From assembly GCF_963675165.1 (NCBI RefSeq), contig NC_087381.1:2418001-2482000 (forward strand): a stretch of 64,000 nucleotides of DNA, in the 5' to 3' direction. The first letter of the stretch is position 1. Each line of letters opens with the position of its first letter. Below, piece by piece: positions 10,650-24,500 of this stretch. Source of the DNA: Halichondria panicea. Taxonomy: Eukaryota > Porifera > Demospongiae > Suberitida > Halichondriidae. Position numbers and translations under genes: made by a program. The notes under the pieces are model-generated. The model worked only from the letters and a program-made list of their open reading frames with translations, had not been told where the DNA came from and did not search any database.

Positions 10650-12794
10650 TCATTCAACAAGGAATCCTGTGGAGAGGGGATCGCCCTCCTCCAGCCAGTA
10701 CTCTCCTCGGCCAGTGTAATGACCCCACCCACTCACTTCCACCACAACCGCCAGCTCGTAGGGTCCAAAGGTCACAGTGGAGACCACCCTTCCTCTCATC
10801 TCTGAGCCAACCTTCGGCTGTACAATCAACCTCTCTTGGTCTGAGGGGACAAAAAATAATTCATTTGGGGGTTTTGAGCAAAATACAAACTTTGTGAGGA
10901 GTTGATTTGTGCAAAACTGTTCATTTGGGACTCACTGTATAGCAAGCAAATACCTAATTAATAAATTACTACCATCCCCAAACTTTTTATCTGTCCAAAA
11001 TGATATCATCAACAGGCTGGAGGTACCTAGTTTCACTTGGCCCTTGTGATACTGTACAGCTAGTCGTGCAGTTGTTCCTGAGCCGCATGGTGAGCGATCC
11101 ACCTGTGACCGTGTGTGTGTGGAGGGGGGGGGTTAGAAAAAACAACTAGAAGTTGGGGCCTCTGAATAAAAGACCAGCCACTTTGATAAATCTTATATAA
11201 GGAGGCTAAAGGCATACAAATGGCCGGTGCTTGCCCATTATAATGCATGAGAGTGGCTGTTCTTCTCACGGACATGTGCAATAAGAGCACTACCTCTTCA
11301 GCCTCTCCAAAGAAGCAGATGTTATTAGACACATCCGCTGTATCACAGCCATCAGTGAGAATAACTCCATACAGGAAAGCCAAGTCAGCACTATCAGGGT
11401 GTGTCAGTGTAGTGATGTTTTTAACTCCATGGAATATATCGTTTGCAAGGTGAAGTAATTCTTGAATGGGTGTGGTCTTTAGGTCCACGTTGAACTGCTG
11501 TACACTGACTAGAGCATAGAATGCCCCACCATAGCCGAGGTCATACACCACTGGACCTCTACCACCTGCACGAGAGTCACATAGTACATAAATTAAAGCG
11601 AGCACTTTCATTCTCTAGTTTAAATGGTTATTTCTAAAAAAACACTCTAGAGGAAACAAACAGAGAGTAGCCAGGAAACTGGTTTTGTTGCAAGCGATCT
11701 AAACACATGACTAGTTACATACCGGTGACATATTTTCACAGGCTATTAAAATTCTGCTCAAGTTGTGAAATGAATGTGCATTTCAAATTATTGACACGCA
11801 AGTGGTTTTAATTGCATTTTCCAATCATCTGTGAGTACACATTAATTTTTACAAACTCTCGTTTGCAGAAATAGCTGTATGCATGGACTTACTGATCTCA
11901 ATCTTCTGATTGACGGCAAATGCAAATGCAGGTACACTCTTGAAGCGAACACGCCCACTCTTCCCCGAGGCACTGTCGTACTGCACATGTGCAGTGACCA
12001 GACCACATGGGCACTGTATCTTGACCTCTGTTTCCGGGCTGGCCCGCGGGACTAATCCATAATCAACAGCATATCGTCCCAGGGATAGCATTGCATGTCC
12101 ACACATGGTACCGTAGCCTGTGAGAAAAGGGTTAATGATACGTAGCCTGTGCATGGGAAACAATACAACACTGCATCCATTTTTCACCAGGTAAGTTGAA
12201 TGGAGGGTCTGACGATATTACTTGCAGTAGGTATAAGAGGCACCCCAGGTTCCAATGCCTGACAAACTATGATATAAAGGATACAAGTTCCAGTTTGCCC
12301 CTCAACGAAGGCCACTTCTACCCACAACTATGTCATACTGTACTCAGTAACGTTAGAGGTACACTATTTTTTCTAGCACACCAAAGTTCTGCATTTATAA
12401 GCACATTCAATGCACCTTCACAATGAATGAACAAGACGGCCAGATCTGCCTTGTCAGCATCTTTCTCCACAAGGATAGCCCCGTACATGTCCTTATGACC
12501 TCGAGGCTCAAACATGAGAGCACGGCGGAGGTGGTCCAAGTGATCTCGAGCATAACGGCGTTTGTCTAGGAGAGTGTCCCCACACAAACGAGGGTAACCT
12601 GATCAGTGGGGTGGAGCGAAACGGTCAATACAACACATTTATAAACAGTTGAGCTAGCGATTACGATATCTCTCGGTATTAAGCTTAATATTCTGCTCAC
12701 CGGACACCACCACTCTGAGTGGTTCTCCCCCAGTATGCATCTCCACAGTCTTGATGAGCACACCATCCTTCCCCTGTAGCTCAGGAGATGACAT
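10650..12794 (-). CDS. Proline racemase-family enzyme with both catalytic cysteines
   Basis: Five exons from the ATG at 12794: 12794-12703 (IKTVEMHTGGEPLRVV), about 12590-12430 (GDTLLDKRRYARDHLDHLRR, then FIHCEG), about 12125-11893 (GYGTMCGHAMLSLGRYAVDY), about 11570-11300 (YDLGYGGAFYALV, HPDSADLAFLYGVILTDG), about 11098-11035 (VDRSPCGSGTTARLAV), and a terminal segment 10840-10650 (GSEMRGRVV, GHYTGRGEYWLEEGDPLSTG) ending in TGA. The family splits by the second active-site residue: racemases and epimerases have Cys in DRSPCG, whereas trans-3-hydroxy-L-proline dehydratases such as animal L3HYPDH have Thr. Here the first Cys (MCGH) and second Cys (SPCG) are both present, so I predict racemization or epimerization of proline or hydroxyproline rather than dehydration. 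There is no signal peptide; cytosolic. Proline or hydroxyproline turnover is plausible in a collagen-rich animal. Specificity is inferred. Confidence 0.88.
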
Positions 12795-12880
12795 TATTCC
12801 AGCACACCTCAGCTACAAGATACGTATGTAATTAGTAAAAGTGAGAAATTCTCCATATCCATTTCCAGTCGGCCGACGCC

Positions 12881-13217
12881 CATAGTAACAAATTGATAAC
12901 ATTTAACCACAAGAATGCAGATAGTACGGCTGCAATAATTGCACACGCAATGTTTACAATCACTGTGTGTGCGTTATGTTATAGTTATAACACGGGCACG
13001 AGGCAGGGGCGGGCTAGTAGAAAGGGGGGGGCTAGTAGAAAGGGGCGAAGCCCCGTACGAGGGTGGCAGAGCCACCCAGGGGGTGGGTATGGGAGGGGGA
13101 GCATCCCCCTCCCGCCTCGCCGGAGGCGAAATTTTTTGCTTTTTACAATTTGCTCACACTTTTACCTGGGTGCCCGCACATAGTAACAAATTGACATAAT
13201 TTAACCACAAAAATGCA
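12881..13217. repeat. GC-rich hairpin cluster between 39 bp direct repeats
   Basis: Direct repeats CATAGTAACAAATTGATAAC... at 12881-12919 and 13179-13217 flank a G+C-rich block with four consecutive hairpins: GGGGCGAAGCCCC (13042), GGGTGGCAGAGCCACCC (13061), GGGAGGGGGAGC..CCCTCCC (13091-13113) and GCCTCGCCGGAGGC (13114). Open frames through it are artefacts. Confidence 0.75.
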
Positions 13218-13649
13218 ACGTTTAGATCCTGAGACTTGCACACACAGTATTTAATTTCAATGCGTGCGCTAGTATAGTAGTAACCACAAGTAACAACATA
13301 GTGGTTTTGTGAGAATGTCTTCAATTAAATTAACTACAAGCTGCAAAAGAAAATCAGGTAGCTACACAAACTAATAAATCAATAACAAAATAACACAATC
13401 CAATAAATACAGAGCCAGATTTGTAGCAAAGGAGTGCCTTCAGTAGTAGATGGGAGAAACGTAAGTGTGCCAATAGACCCCAGTCTCAGTACAATCAGCA
13501 CGAGTGTCCGAGTTCCTCAACTAGCATTAGTCACACAGCAGGTTGGATTGTCTTTTAATGTTAATACACACTGTCTTCATTTGTGTCGAGTGGAGACGTT
13601 TCACTTCAGTGCTTTAGACGTGTACTATCCACGATTTGAGCTGTTCATG

Positions 13650-14025
13650 GCACTATCCAGTGTTGTCCTTTCTCCTCAATGGCCACCTGCATGTTGATAC
13701 GTCCGGTTGAGTGGCTGGTTGGGTCTTCCACCATGTTCCAGCACACAATGGCATCGCATCCTTCAGAAGCTGGAGATCCTTGCCACCAAGTTAGCAGAAT
13801 GGTCCTGTGGTCAGGTACGAAAAAAATATTGTGAACAGGGGTGATGACAAAAATAAGTTGGTTCCTATGGATGGATTCTACCTGACCCGGTGCCACTACA
13901 TAATTATTCACTGTACATGCACATGTATTGTCCAGATGAAGGGGACAGTCACCTTTCTGGCAAAAAACTTGGGATGGAGGACCTATACTTACAAACACGC
14001 TAGGAACTCGTCTGGAAGGTTGGCA
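13650..14025 (-). pseudogene. Candidate exons of an unrecognised secreted-type protein
   Basis: Two minus-strand segments look coding. About 14025-13880 reads VFVSIGPPSQVFCQKGDCPL and has paired Cys. About 13812-13645, after an apparent CACAG acceptor, reads ILLTWWQGSPASEGCDAIVC and runs to a stop. The Cys/Trp pattern is loosely Ig-like. I find no signal-peptide exon or further domains, so this may be a fragment or relic. Confidence 0.3.
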
Positions 14026-14093
14026 ATCTGTGTTATTATTTATTTTATGTATCACACTCACAGAAGCTCATTTCCAGATGTCCTGGCGATGGA

Positions 14094-14448
14094 GGCAGTT
14101 ACGACACACCATTCACTGATCAGCTGCCTCCCCAACCTCCCTATTCGGTCTGCTAATAAGCAGATGGAGCTGTGTGGACCTCACAAAAGCGGAGGTTCCA
14201 CCAATCTGATGCCCGGGGAAGCCAAGCATTACTGCAGCCCAGACAAAGAGACTGGTCCAACTTGGCCTGGAGCACAGCACTCTGGTGACACTGAGGTCCA
14301 AGAGTGGTATTACACACAGGCTTTCATGGAAGCTCTGAAGGGGAAGGGAGTGAAAAGCAAGGCCCTGTGTATCAAGCTAGCAAAGCTAGTTCATAGTTTA
14401 CCTTCAAAGTCCATCAAAACAGCAGCCAACCCTGGCAGAAGTCTATGA
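14094..14448 (+). other. Unrecognised open reading frame
   Basis: An open frame of about 117 codons to a stop at 14446-14448, basic at its C-terminus (ALKGKGVKSKALCIKLAKLV). It matches no family I know and overlaps the minus-strand candidate region. It could be a decayed transposon fragment. Confidence 0.25.
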
Positions 14449-15524
14449 GCCAGCCAATTGTCAGCGCTGTCTGTAGCCCCAGCGTTGCCTATCTCTTCTC
14501 TTCAGGCTACTAACAAATGGCTCTTATATAATTATATGTATAGTTTCTTCTTATCCTGCATTCTAAGCACCACTCTGTATGCTGTGGTGTTCTTCGGCAG
14601 TTAGTTGTACGTTATAAAAACAGAATTATACAGGCGAATTAATCATAAAGAATAATAGGGTGAACGGAAAAGTTATATAATTATGCATGGGAATCCGCAG
14701 ACACTAGAATAACAGCTTAATTTACGGAGTATATAATCTATCAAGCAAGGCATATAATTATATAGTTGCAGCATCCAAGCCTATATATATACATGTATAT
14801 ACACTACACTGCGCATGTGCAGTAATTTCAAGTGGGATGGATCTCTGACCCTTATAATATTTGCATAATAATAATAGTAATTGGCTCAGCTCTTGAAGCT
14901 CAACAGCCGCTGCATTTAATTTCCTATTCCTCTGGATCTACCGGAGGTCTTATTAGTGCAGCAGGCATGTGCATGGTATATAAGTCAGCAGGAGCACATG
15001 CTCATGAAGTCAGATATACCGCATAGCGCGAAATTTTCGCTGATTTTGTGGGTTAGCAATCCTACATGAAAATTAAGTCCACGAAAATTGAGAATTATCT
15101 TGCTATAAAGTGCAACCATTATAAAGGCGTGGTTTCCAGTAAGCGGTCATTCTACGAACATTGCATGTGCAAAGAAATGCTTTTAGAGGCCATTTCACAA
15201 AATAAAGCTAAAATGCCTCGCGCTATACAGTACGTACTTCTCTAATAAAGAATGCTGTATTGGTTTTGTTGTCGTGCTGGAATGTTTGGTTTCAATTAAA
15301 CAAGATATTAAGTCAACATTGAAAGAATAACAACACTGGTGTAATTGTTGATATACACACATACGGAACTACTAATTGCGATAATCACCATTATTGATCA
15401 ACGTTGAAAGTGAAAGAAGCCTTTAATAATACATAAATCGTATCACAGTAACCACAATAATTATGTGAGTGATGGCTGGCCTATATAATTATTGTGCTGT
15501 CTATAGTTCATTTCGTGCCTGCAG
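14449..15524. other. 5' flank of the SRCR kinase gene
   Basis: Contains the MITE at 15017-15232. A possible signal-peptide exon begins with ATG at 14832 (hydrophobic run NICIIIIVIGSALEAQQ). A weak donor near 14946 (GGAG/GTCTTA) would join it in phase to the exon at 15525. This first exon is tentative. Confidence 0.3.
15017..15232. repeat. MITE with TACCGCATAGCGCGA ends
   Basis: Left end TACCGCATAGCGCGAAATTT and right end CTCGCGCTATACAGTA are inverse. It belongs to the TACCGTATA-ended group seen at 55582, 56357 and 56768. Confidence 0.6.
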
Positions 15525-18500
15525 GACAATCGAGTGGAGATGTGAGGCTGATAGATTTATCTGGTTCAATAGGATACAGAATTGGTAGACTGGATGTCTA
15601 CTATAATAGCCAGTGGGGGACAGTGTGTCAGGATGGATTCGGTCCAACTGGTGCACTTGTGGCTTGTCGTCAGCTGGGTTTCCTAGGTTACGTAGCCTAT
15701 GGGGTCGTACGGAGGTATAAGTATACCAATAATTATAGCTTGCGTAAAACGAACTACTATTACAGACAGTAATATTGATCCAAATTTTTTCACTCATAAA
15801 TATATGCAGTGCACTAGCAGTGCCAGTATCCACTCCAATATGGTTGGATGACCTTCGCTGCAATGGTTCTGAAAGCAGATTGAACGACTGTCCACGAAAT
15901 CCTATCGGAGTTCATAATTGTGTACATTCTGACCATGTGGGATTAGTGTGTGCAATAAGTGAGTGCTTTCAATAGTTATAATTATATTCATACATCTTCT
16001 GTATTTATAGATCATGTTTTGAGACTAGTAAACACCACTACCAGTGGGATAGCCTCCGCTGGTAGACTGGAATTGTTTTATAATGATCAATGGGGGACCG
16101 TGTGTGATGACAACTTTGGTCCAAATGATGCAATGGTGGCTTGTCGTCAGCTGGGGTACGCAGACTATACTAAGTTTGGAAGGGTAGAAACGTTAGGGTG
16201 AGTGTAACACACTGCATGCACTTGACTACTTTTAGCTCCAATTCCTCGTATATTGTTCTTCCAATCTTCACCCATAATTATTATAATTATATATTAAAGG
16301 ATAATAATTTCCTACAATATAGTTTCTACCAGTCTTCAAATTCCAGTCGGACATGGCTGGATAATCTTCGTTGCATAGGAACTGAAAGAATACTGACTGA
16401 TTGCCCTGCTAACACTATTGGAGTTGAAGATTGCACCCACGCACAAGATGTGGCCTTGGTTTGTACTGTAGGTAAGTTAGATGATAATTATAGTGATAAT
16501 AGTGCATGCATGTGCTGCTTGTACTATAGCATTGCTTTATATCTACAGTTCCAATGATCAAGAGTATATACACTGTAAAAAAAAAAGTGCAGTGAGCGCA
16601 CTAAAACCGTCGCATATAGCACACTTTTTCAAAAAAGCGTGCTATATGCGACGGTTTTAGTGTGTCCACCGCACTTTTTTTCAATCATTTTTTACAGTGT
16701 ATACATGCATGCATGAAATACTCTTGTCAATGATCGTTGCAGAACTGTTTATTATACAGTGCATCGAGTAGATTACCACAAATGTGTGAGTGTTACTTAA
16801 ATATTTGGGAAATGGCCGGTGCTGCATGATACCATTGTGTACGTGAATGAATAAGCTGCAACATTTCTTAACATGCATGAGGTGGTGGATTTGAGGGATT
16901 AATAGAATAACAGCAAATATTATTGTTATAGTGGGTATAATCGGTTAGAGTAACAAACGCTATCTTTAAACAGCTAAGATCTCAGATAATTGTTGAATGG
17001 TTTATGTTTCCTGGCTATCCTTTAATTTCGTGGCCACACCAACTTTTTTGCGTCATTCCTAGATACATGAGTGATTTACAATTGCTCTTGTATATAGGTG
17101 CATGTGGTTTGCAATTAAAACTTCACATCTTCTACTGCACTATAGTCTGCACTTCAGCAGTGCACTATAGTCTGCATTTCAGCAGTGCTACATACAAGCT
17201 TTTAATTTAAAGACATCAACTGCATGTATTAAATAGATAGTCTATACAGCTACTCAGTTGAGTCAGCTATAGTACCAAGACTTCAATCAGCCAATGATTG
17301 AGGCACATAAATTGTCCTTGATCACCCTCTAGCTGCTATACCAGCCTCCTACAGACTAGACTGTACAGTGTACATGCAGTTATACATAATATAATCAGGA
17401 GGGCACAGCTGGAGGGAATACATTAATTTTTTAAGAGACATATTAATAAAGAGCCAATGCACTTGATTTTCATTCTGCACTTCATTTTATCATTCTATAA
17501 AACTCGTAGTCATTCTACAAAACACATTCTAGCTATAATTATATACATTCTCATTATCAATTTAATTTTATGCAGAATGAGTCATATAGACATTCAGACT
17601 CAGTTCTCATGATTGACAATGAAGCATCTGCATGTCACTTGTTCGCTTTGGAATTATTTTGGTCAACACTCTTCGATCTATGCTATATAATAATATGCAT
17701 ACAACTGTGCTTTATGGCAGTCTAGTTCGTAGTACGCAGAAGAATGCCACTGCCATAATTATGTAGGTATATGCATTCCTTTGCCACTCACAAAAGTTTG
17801 CGATACTATAAATTGACTGTATTCCCTCCAGATGGAGACCTGAGGCTTATAAGCAACTCAGGCCAAACAGGAGGCTCCTCTGGCAGACTGGAAGTCTTTA
17901 ACAATGAACAATGGGGTACAGTGTGTGATGATAACTTCAGTCCAAATGATGCAAGGGTGGCTTGTCGTCAATTAGGGTTCTTAACCTACACGCAATACGG
18001 AACAGTTGGAACGCTAGGGTGAGCGTATAATTATATGTATGTTCATCATTGAGTGACTGGAGGGGGAGGGTACCATACAATTTTATTTTTTTGCCTTAAA
18101 ATGTTTGTTGGTATAAAATAACCCTAATGCAAAAAAATGTTCTAAAAATTAAATTGCAAGGGATTCAAAATTGTTCTTCTCCTAAGCATTCGTCAGAGTC
18201 TAAGAATGAACTCAGCGACATTGATGACAGAGACGTACTTACAGTAGGCTCTTCTGGCTCCTACAGATATGGCTCCACAGTTGCCTGCATGTTTCATCTT
18301 CACTGCAGCTTTCTTCATGCTCGACATGCAGATGAGAAAAACTCAACTGGCTTGAATCATGGCTAGAATCAGACTCACTAGATGCAGCCATTCCTTTGTA
18401 TAATATTACGTACTCTCTTACGTCACGTTTGACCTCAACAGGAAGCAACATTTTAAGCCTTTCTTACAATCCTGTTCTCCTCTGAATATTTTCAGCACAT

Positions 18501-21500
18501 CAGATTATTTATACCCCACAAAAAACATTTTAAGGAAAAAATAACACTTTATATTTTCATTCCCTTAACCATAATTATAGCCAGTTCTTTCATGACTCTA
18601 AGATTACTTTATTGAACAGTTTCAATGAAATTTCATCGGACTTTCCAATATGGCTGGACGAGCTTCGTTGCAGAGGAACTGAGAGAAGACTCACTGATTG
18701 TCTTGCTAACACTATCGGAGTTGAAGATTGCACCCACTCACAAGATGTGGCCTTGGTCTGTACTGCAAGTAAGTAAGGGATGAGTACAAATAGTTTGACA
18801 GTGAGTATGCAGTCATGCAATGAACTCGTTTTATACATATATACAGCATAATTATTATTGTGTACTATCAGGCTATTATGACATTGTAGTATATACATTC
18901 ATTATTGATCACTGCATTCAGATGGAGACTTGAGGCTGGTAAGCAACTCAGGCCAAACAAGAGGCTCCTCTGGCAGACTGGAGATCTATTACAATGGACA
19001 ATGGGGGACAGTGTGTGATGACAACTTCGGCCCAAATGATGCAAGAGTGGCTTGTCGTCAACTAGGATTCTCATCCTACAGTCAATATGGAACAGTTGGA
19101 ACGCTAGGGTGAGTGTATAAGCTCATATTAATTAACTTACTCGCCATCACTGAAACACCCATCTTGAAGAGACATGAATCAGAATAATGATTACATTATT
19201 CCATGCACATGTAGTTTCAATGAACTCCTATCGGACTCTCCAACATGGCTGGACGAGATTCGTTGCTTAGGAACTGAGAGCAGACTCATTAATTGTCCAG
19301 CTAACACTATTGCATGGAGTTGAAGATTGTGCCCACACACAAGATGTGGCCTTGGTGTGCAGTTCTACAGGTAAAAGTTGCATAACTTACAACGTTATAA
19401 ACATGTACAGCCGAGTGCATGGCCTATACTGTTGATAGAATCAATTGGGTAAACTGCACAAAACAATTAATGCAGTAATTGCACTAGAATAAGAATTCAA
19501 AATAATATACCTTTGGACAGTAAATGGTTGAAGTAGTAGTCCTATATAAGCATAATTATATGTAATTCTAATAGCACAGAGTCATAAGAATTATACGTAT
19601 AGAATATAATATATAACTAACAGCAAATCATACCCACAAATAAGAAAAAAATGTACATGTGTCCCACCTATATGTAGAATAATTATTTTTTTGCAGGGTG
19701 TATCATATAATAATTATTATTGAAGTGGAGGGGGGAAATAAAGGCACTCGGAGTGTGTCGCCGGCTAGGGGAATCCGGGGCTGGAAAATGTTTGTTAATT
19801 AGGTGCATGGTATATTGGTGAAATCTGGTGAGTTGAGGTTGCCTTTGCATTCTCAGTCATACAACTATACCGTTTTGTTGAACAACACAACGACTTTAAT
19901 AACAGCTTACCAGATCAAACTTTATACTGCAGAGCTCACAGTAACACCACAAACAGCCTCTCCTACCACTACTATACCTACTACCTCTGTAACAACAACA
20001 ACTGCAACAGGTATATGCTTGTGTTATATTAGCCTCGATTCCAAGCCGATTAAAATACGGCCTGGTGTACCTATTGCATGGTGATAGTGCGCATGCGTTA
20101 GAGTTTATTCACCAGAATCTGGGGAATCCTCTTTTTTCTTTCTCTCATCTATTTTCTATCTTTGTACATCAGCTTAGCTCTCTATTGCGTTGTTCCAGAA
20201 GGCTTTAACACTAGTCTGAAGCCAGAAGAGGCTCTCATCTACCTCTATGACGGTTGTATGGTCAGGATGTCTTACCTTGGATCTGTACAGGCTATGGGAA
20301 GTTGTATGGTGCCTCAAACTGCTACTCGCGAAGACAACCCGGCTATAGGACCATCCTAGACGTAGATGAGAGCCTCTTCTGTCATAAAACTAGTGTTCAA
20401 GCCTTCTAGCCAACGCAATAGACGGCATAAGCCACAGCTTCACAGAACTCAGTCATAGAGATAAAGCATTACGGAACATATATTCTTATTTCCTATAATT
20501 TACTAAGGTTTTACGTTTATAGTACAATTACCCATATTCTGGGTAATTTGAAGCGCATGCGCACTATCACCCCTGCAATAGGTACCAGGCTGTATTTTAA
20601 TCGGCCTTGAATCGAGGCTAGTGTTATATATGCCATTGCGTATATATATAGGTATTCAATTTGAGTGGGTATGATTTCTGTGTCGGCTATCTAATTATAT
20701 GATCAGATTTGTCATGCATGCGTGATGCCCCATGCATGACAGGTGCATGTTGGCACATAACATTTCCTTACACACTGCATGCTGATTGTGGATGTGGTGT
20801 TTTGTGTGCATGGCAAATGCATGGTTATAGCAAATTTAGCTTGGAATGTGGTATTTTGATACTTATTAGTCTGTCATGATTATTTGTGGTTCTCTTGCAA
20901 AAGGGCTGTGTTTATATAGCATGGATATAGTTATTGTACATGTATGATTATAAACTATATATACTCATATGCCAATGAACCTATACAATTAACTTTTAAC
21001 TCGGTTCAGATACAACTGGCATCATCATTGGATCTGCTGTTGCGGGGACAGTAATTGTGTTTGTCGCATTGACTTGCTTTATAGTTTGTTGTGTTGGGCT
21101 CCTCAAACGAAGACAGTTGAAAGCAAAACAACTTACAATGATGTAAATTATGCCGTAATAATGCACTTAGACCATGTATGCAGTATACAAAGCCATAGAA
21201 ACACTAAAACTCTATGTAGGTATGATCTTGACGCATTACCTAATAATGCTATCAATCCCTCGCTGTCGACTCCTTTCAATGACACACGACAATCGATCCT
21301 GAGTTCCACCACCAACAAGATGAACAGGACAGAGTTGCCGCCAAAGTTGGTACCACGATTTCCAACAGCCAATGCTTGTACGTATATGTTACATGATGAT
21401 GAGTGTTAATTACGAATGCATGCATAATTTAATTGATTTTTAAGCATTATCGCATGGTATACATGTAGTATAATTTTAAACAATTGCTGGGCCTGTACGA

Positions 21501-24500
21501 AGCAAGCCACATGCAACTTCATGATTTGGTCCAAATGTGTGTCCAGGCTCAAAGATACTTGGTAATACGAAGGAGCTGCCTGAGCTACCACTATCTCTAA
21601 AGATATCAGGATCTCAGTTGAAACTGAGCAGTGGCCTCATTGGACAAGGTGAGAGAAATTTGAATATGTATGTCTCTTCTCTTGCATGCACTTCGTATTG
21701 TGCGCATGATACAGTACCGTTCAAAAAGTGACAGTAAAAATTAATAATGACATTAATGGTTTCCAGGGGAAACCGGTATGGTCTACAAAGGTTTACTGAT
21801 AAACTGGAAAGATAAGCCGTTACAAGGAGTGGCGGTCAAAACATTGAAAGGTATATAGTGACAACTTGCACAATCAGCTACGAAGTATACATACATGTAG
21901 CTATAGTTACAAATAATTATTGGTAGATTATAGTTTTAAAAATGTTTTGTTTTATTTTTAGGTTTGTTTTCTTCTACGGATATTCAATTTCTGATCACTG
22001 AGATTATCAAGATGAAAGATTTCAATCACCCTCACGTCATGCCCCTGATTGGAGTCTGTCTAGATGTCGGACCCGGCATTTCCATGGTGATGCCGTATAT
22101 GGCAAATGGGAGTGTACTGGAGTATTTGAAGAAGGAGAGAAGTGGTCTAAAATTGACTGAAAACTGCAGCAAAGAAGAGGTCAGATAATTATACTAACAA
22201 AAGGTTACCGTAGTTCTCTCCATCTCTCCAAAGCAATTTGCAAAGCAATTTTTTGGTGCCCAGTGAATGAATATTTATTCCTTATACTATATACACAGGC
22301 CCATGCTGTCAGGAAGCTTCTATTGCGAATATGTCATCAGATTTCCTTAGGAATGGAATATCTCTTTCAGCAAAGATTTATTCATCGAGACTTGGCAGCA
22401 CGAAACTGCATGTATGTTTTCAAGCACATTACGTAATTAAGTTTGTAACAATTATACTGTCCAAACTTTTCTAATAGGTCAAGGTTTTCTTTATAATAGA
22501 CACGTGTTTTGAGTGAATTCGTTAGTTTGCCGAATTCCATAGTAAATTCCGTTAGTTTTGCTTCCCACAACCCACAACAAGTCTAAAGGCATAAAACGTA
22601 CCATTTGAGTTATTGGGTGGGATGGTGCGGCATTAGTCAAAAAGCAGTTTCATCCACTGCATGCATTTACACACATGCAGTGTAACATGCTCTCTATATG
22701 TTCTGGTATATTGCAGTGCATGGTAGTGATGTAACATGCCATATAAAGAGCACTGAATTGCTTTGATCTGTCCACTCACTGGGCAACAAGCATGCATGTA
22801 CAATAAATTCACTCGTGCATGCATATTAATTTTAGCACAGTACAGACTATTTCCTCAGACTAAAACCCTTTGTTCAGGTTGGACTCTAGTGGTGATATCA
22901 GAGTTGGTGACTTTGGACTGGCCGAGAATGTGTACAGTACTGGATATTATAGACAGAATGAACGAGCTAATATCAAGCTGCCCTACAAGTGGATGGCATT
23001 GGAGAGTCTAAACGATGCCATCTTTACAGAGAAAACAGATGTGGTATAGATAGTGTTTTGCTATAAGCTGTCCCTTATTACTGTGCCAGTTTTGTTTCTG
23101 GCTAAAGGCTTATAGTACAATTAACATTTAATACCCCCTGCAGTGGTCGTATGGAGTGACTATGTGGGAGGTCTTCAGTGGCGGTCAGATTCCCTATCCT
23201 GGAGTAGACGTTGTGACTCTTGTCAAGTTCCTACAGAGAGGAAGCCGATTGGACTCTCCCGTTAATGCTGCCTGTACTACTGACATGTGAGTTGGTTTGT
23301 TGGATAGTTGTGTATGTAACCAATTTAATAAGAGCTCGTAATTTGTTACTTGCACCCTGATACAGTGCAGTTTGGCTGGAATATATATCGAGGTGGCTGC
23401 ATTTCAGAAAAAATCAGCCGCGGCTAAAAAGCGATCCCCACCTCGAATATAATGACTAATTTGCGGTTCTGTCGCGAGGATAATGAATCATTATTCTCTC
23501 TGTGTAATCCAATTATCTGCCAAACCACACCCAAAACGTCATATCCGGTCATAATAAATGTACAAAACCTGGTTTAGGGTAGCCAGAACTGACCAGTATA
23601 TTAAATAGTGAGTGGCCGCATGCATTTCAGGGCGAGTTTTGTGCAGTAAAAATTAATTAACACTGTATTACTAGAATGTTTTGTGAGCACCAAACATTTG
23701 CGAGCTTTGCGATGGTTGATTAATTCGCAACAATAAAATCCGCAAAACCTAAATAATACACACGATCCTTGCCAGAACACAATAGTTATATCGCAAAGGG
23801 TCAAATTTTCGCTGATTTGGTTCATTCGCCAAGATTTTTCACCCACAAAATATTCTATAATTCGTGCCAAATAAAACGATCAGTATGTCGAGATGATTGT
23901 TCTTCAGAAGCCGGATTAGCGATAGTCTACCGTATATATATAGCTAGAGTGGCCAATTTTAAAAGTGATACACGGTAGACTATCGCTAATCCAGCTCTCT
24001 ATAAAATGTAGTTTTTATAGGCAGGTCTATATAAAATAATGTGTTTTAGCTCATACCTAAACAATGCTGTTCTTAAAGATTGTTCTACGTCACTCCAGCT
24101 CAACAGTGATGCAGAGATGTTGGCTCGAAGATTCTGAAGAGAGGCCATCCTTTGCTGACCTGTCTTCAATAATGGACGCCATGCTCTCCTCTGTGTCTGG
24201 CTATGCTGAACTGAACATGAAGCTCCCTCATAATAGCGATACTGTTGGCACAATTAATGTACGTCACTAACTAATCAGAGGTGTAGGAAGATAGTTTTGA
24301 AAAGGGGTGCTGAGGAGGTGGCCTATATCTATCTATAGCTAGCTGGCTTATTCAAGGAGCATAAGGTAGCCTGAGACAAGGGGTGCTCCAGCACCCTGAG
24401 CACCCATGCTTCCTACGCCCCCCTGTTAGCAACAGTCAACTCAATACCCCATGCATCCTGTCTCCATAAAATAATAATTTAAAGCATGTGTGTTATAATA

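Noticed and set aside
12939..13199. Gly/Arg-rich frames over the GC hairpin cluster
   Set aside because: Composition is forced by the hairpins; no family resemblance.
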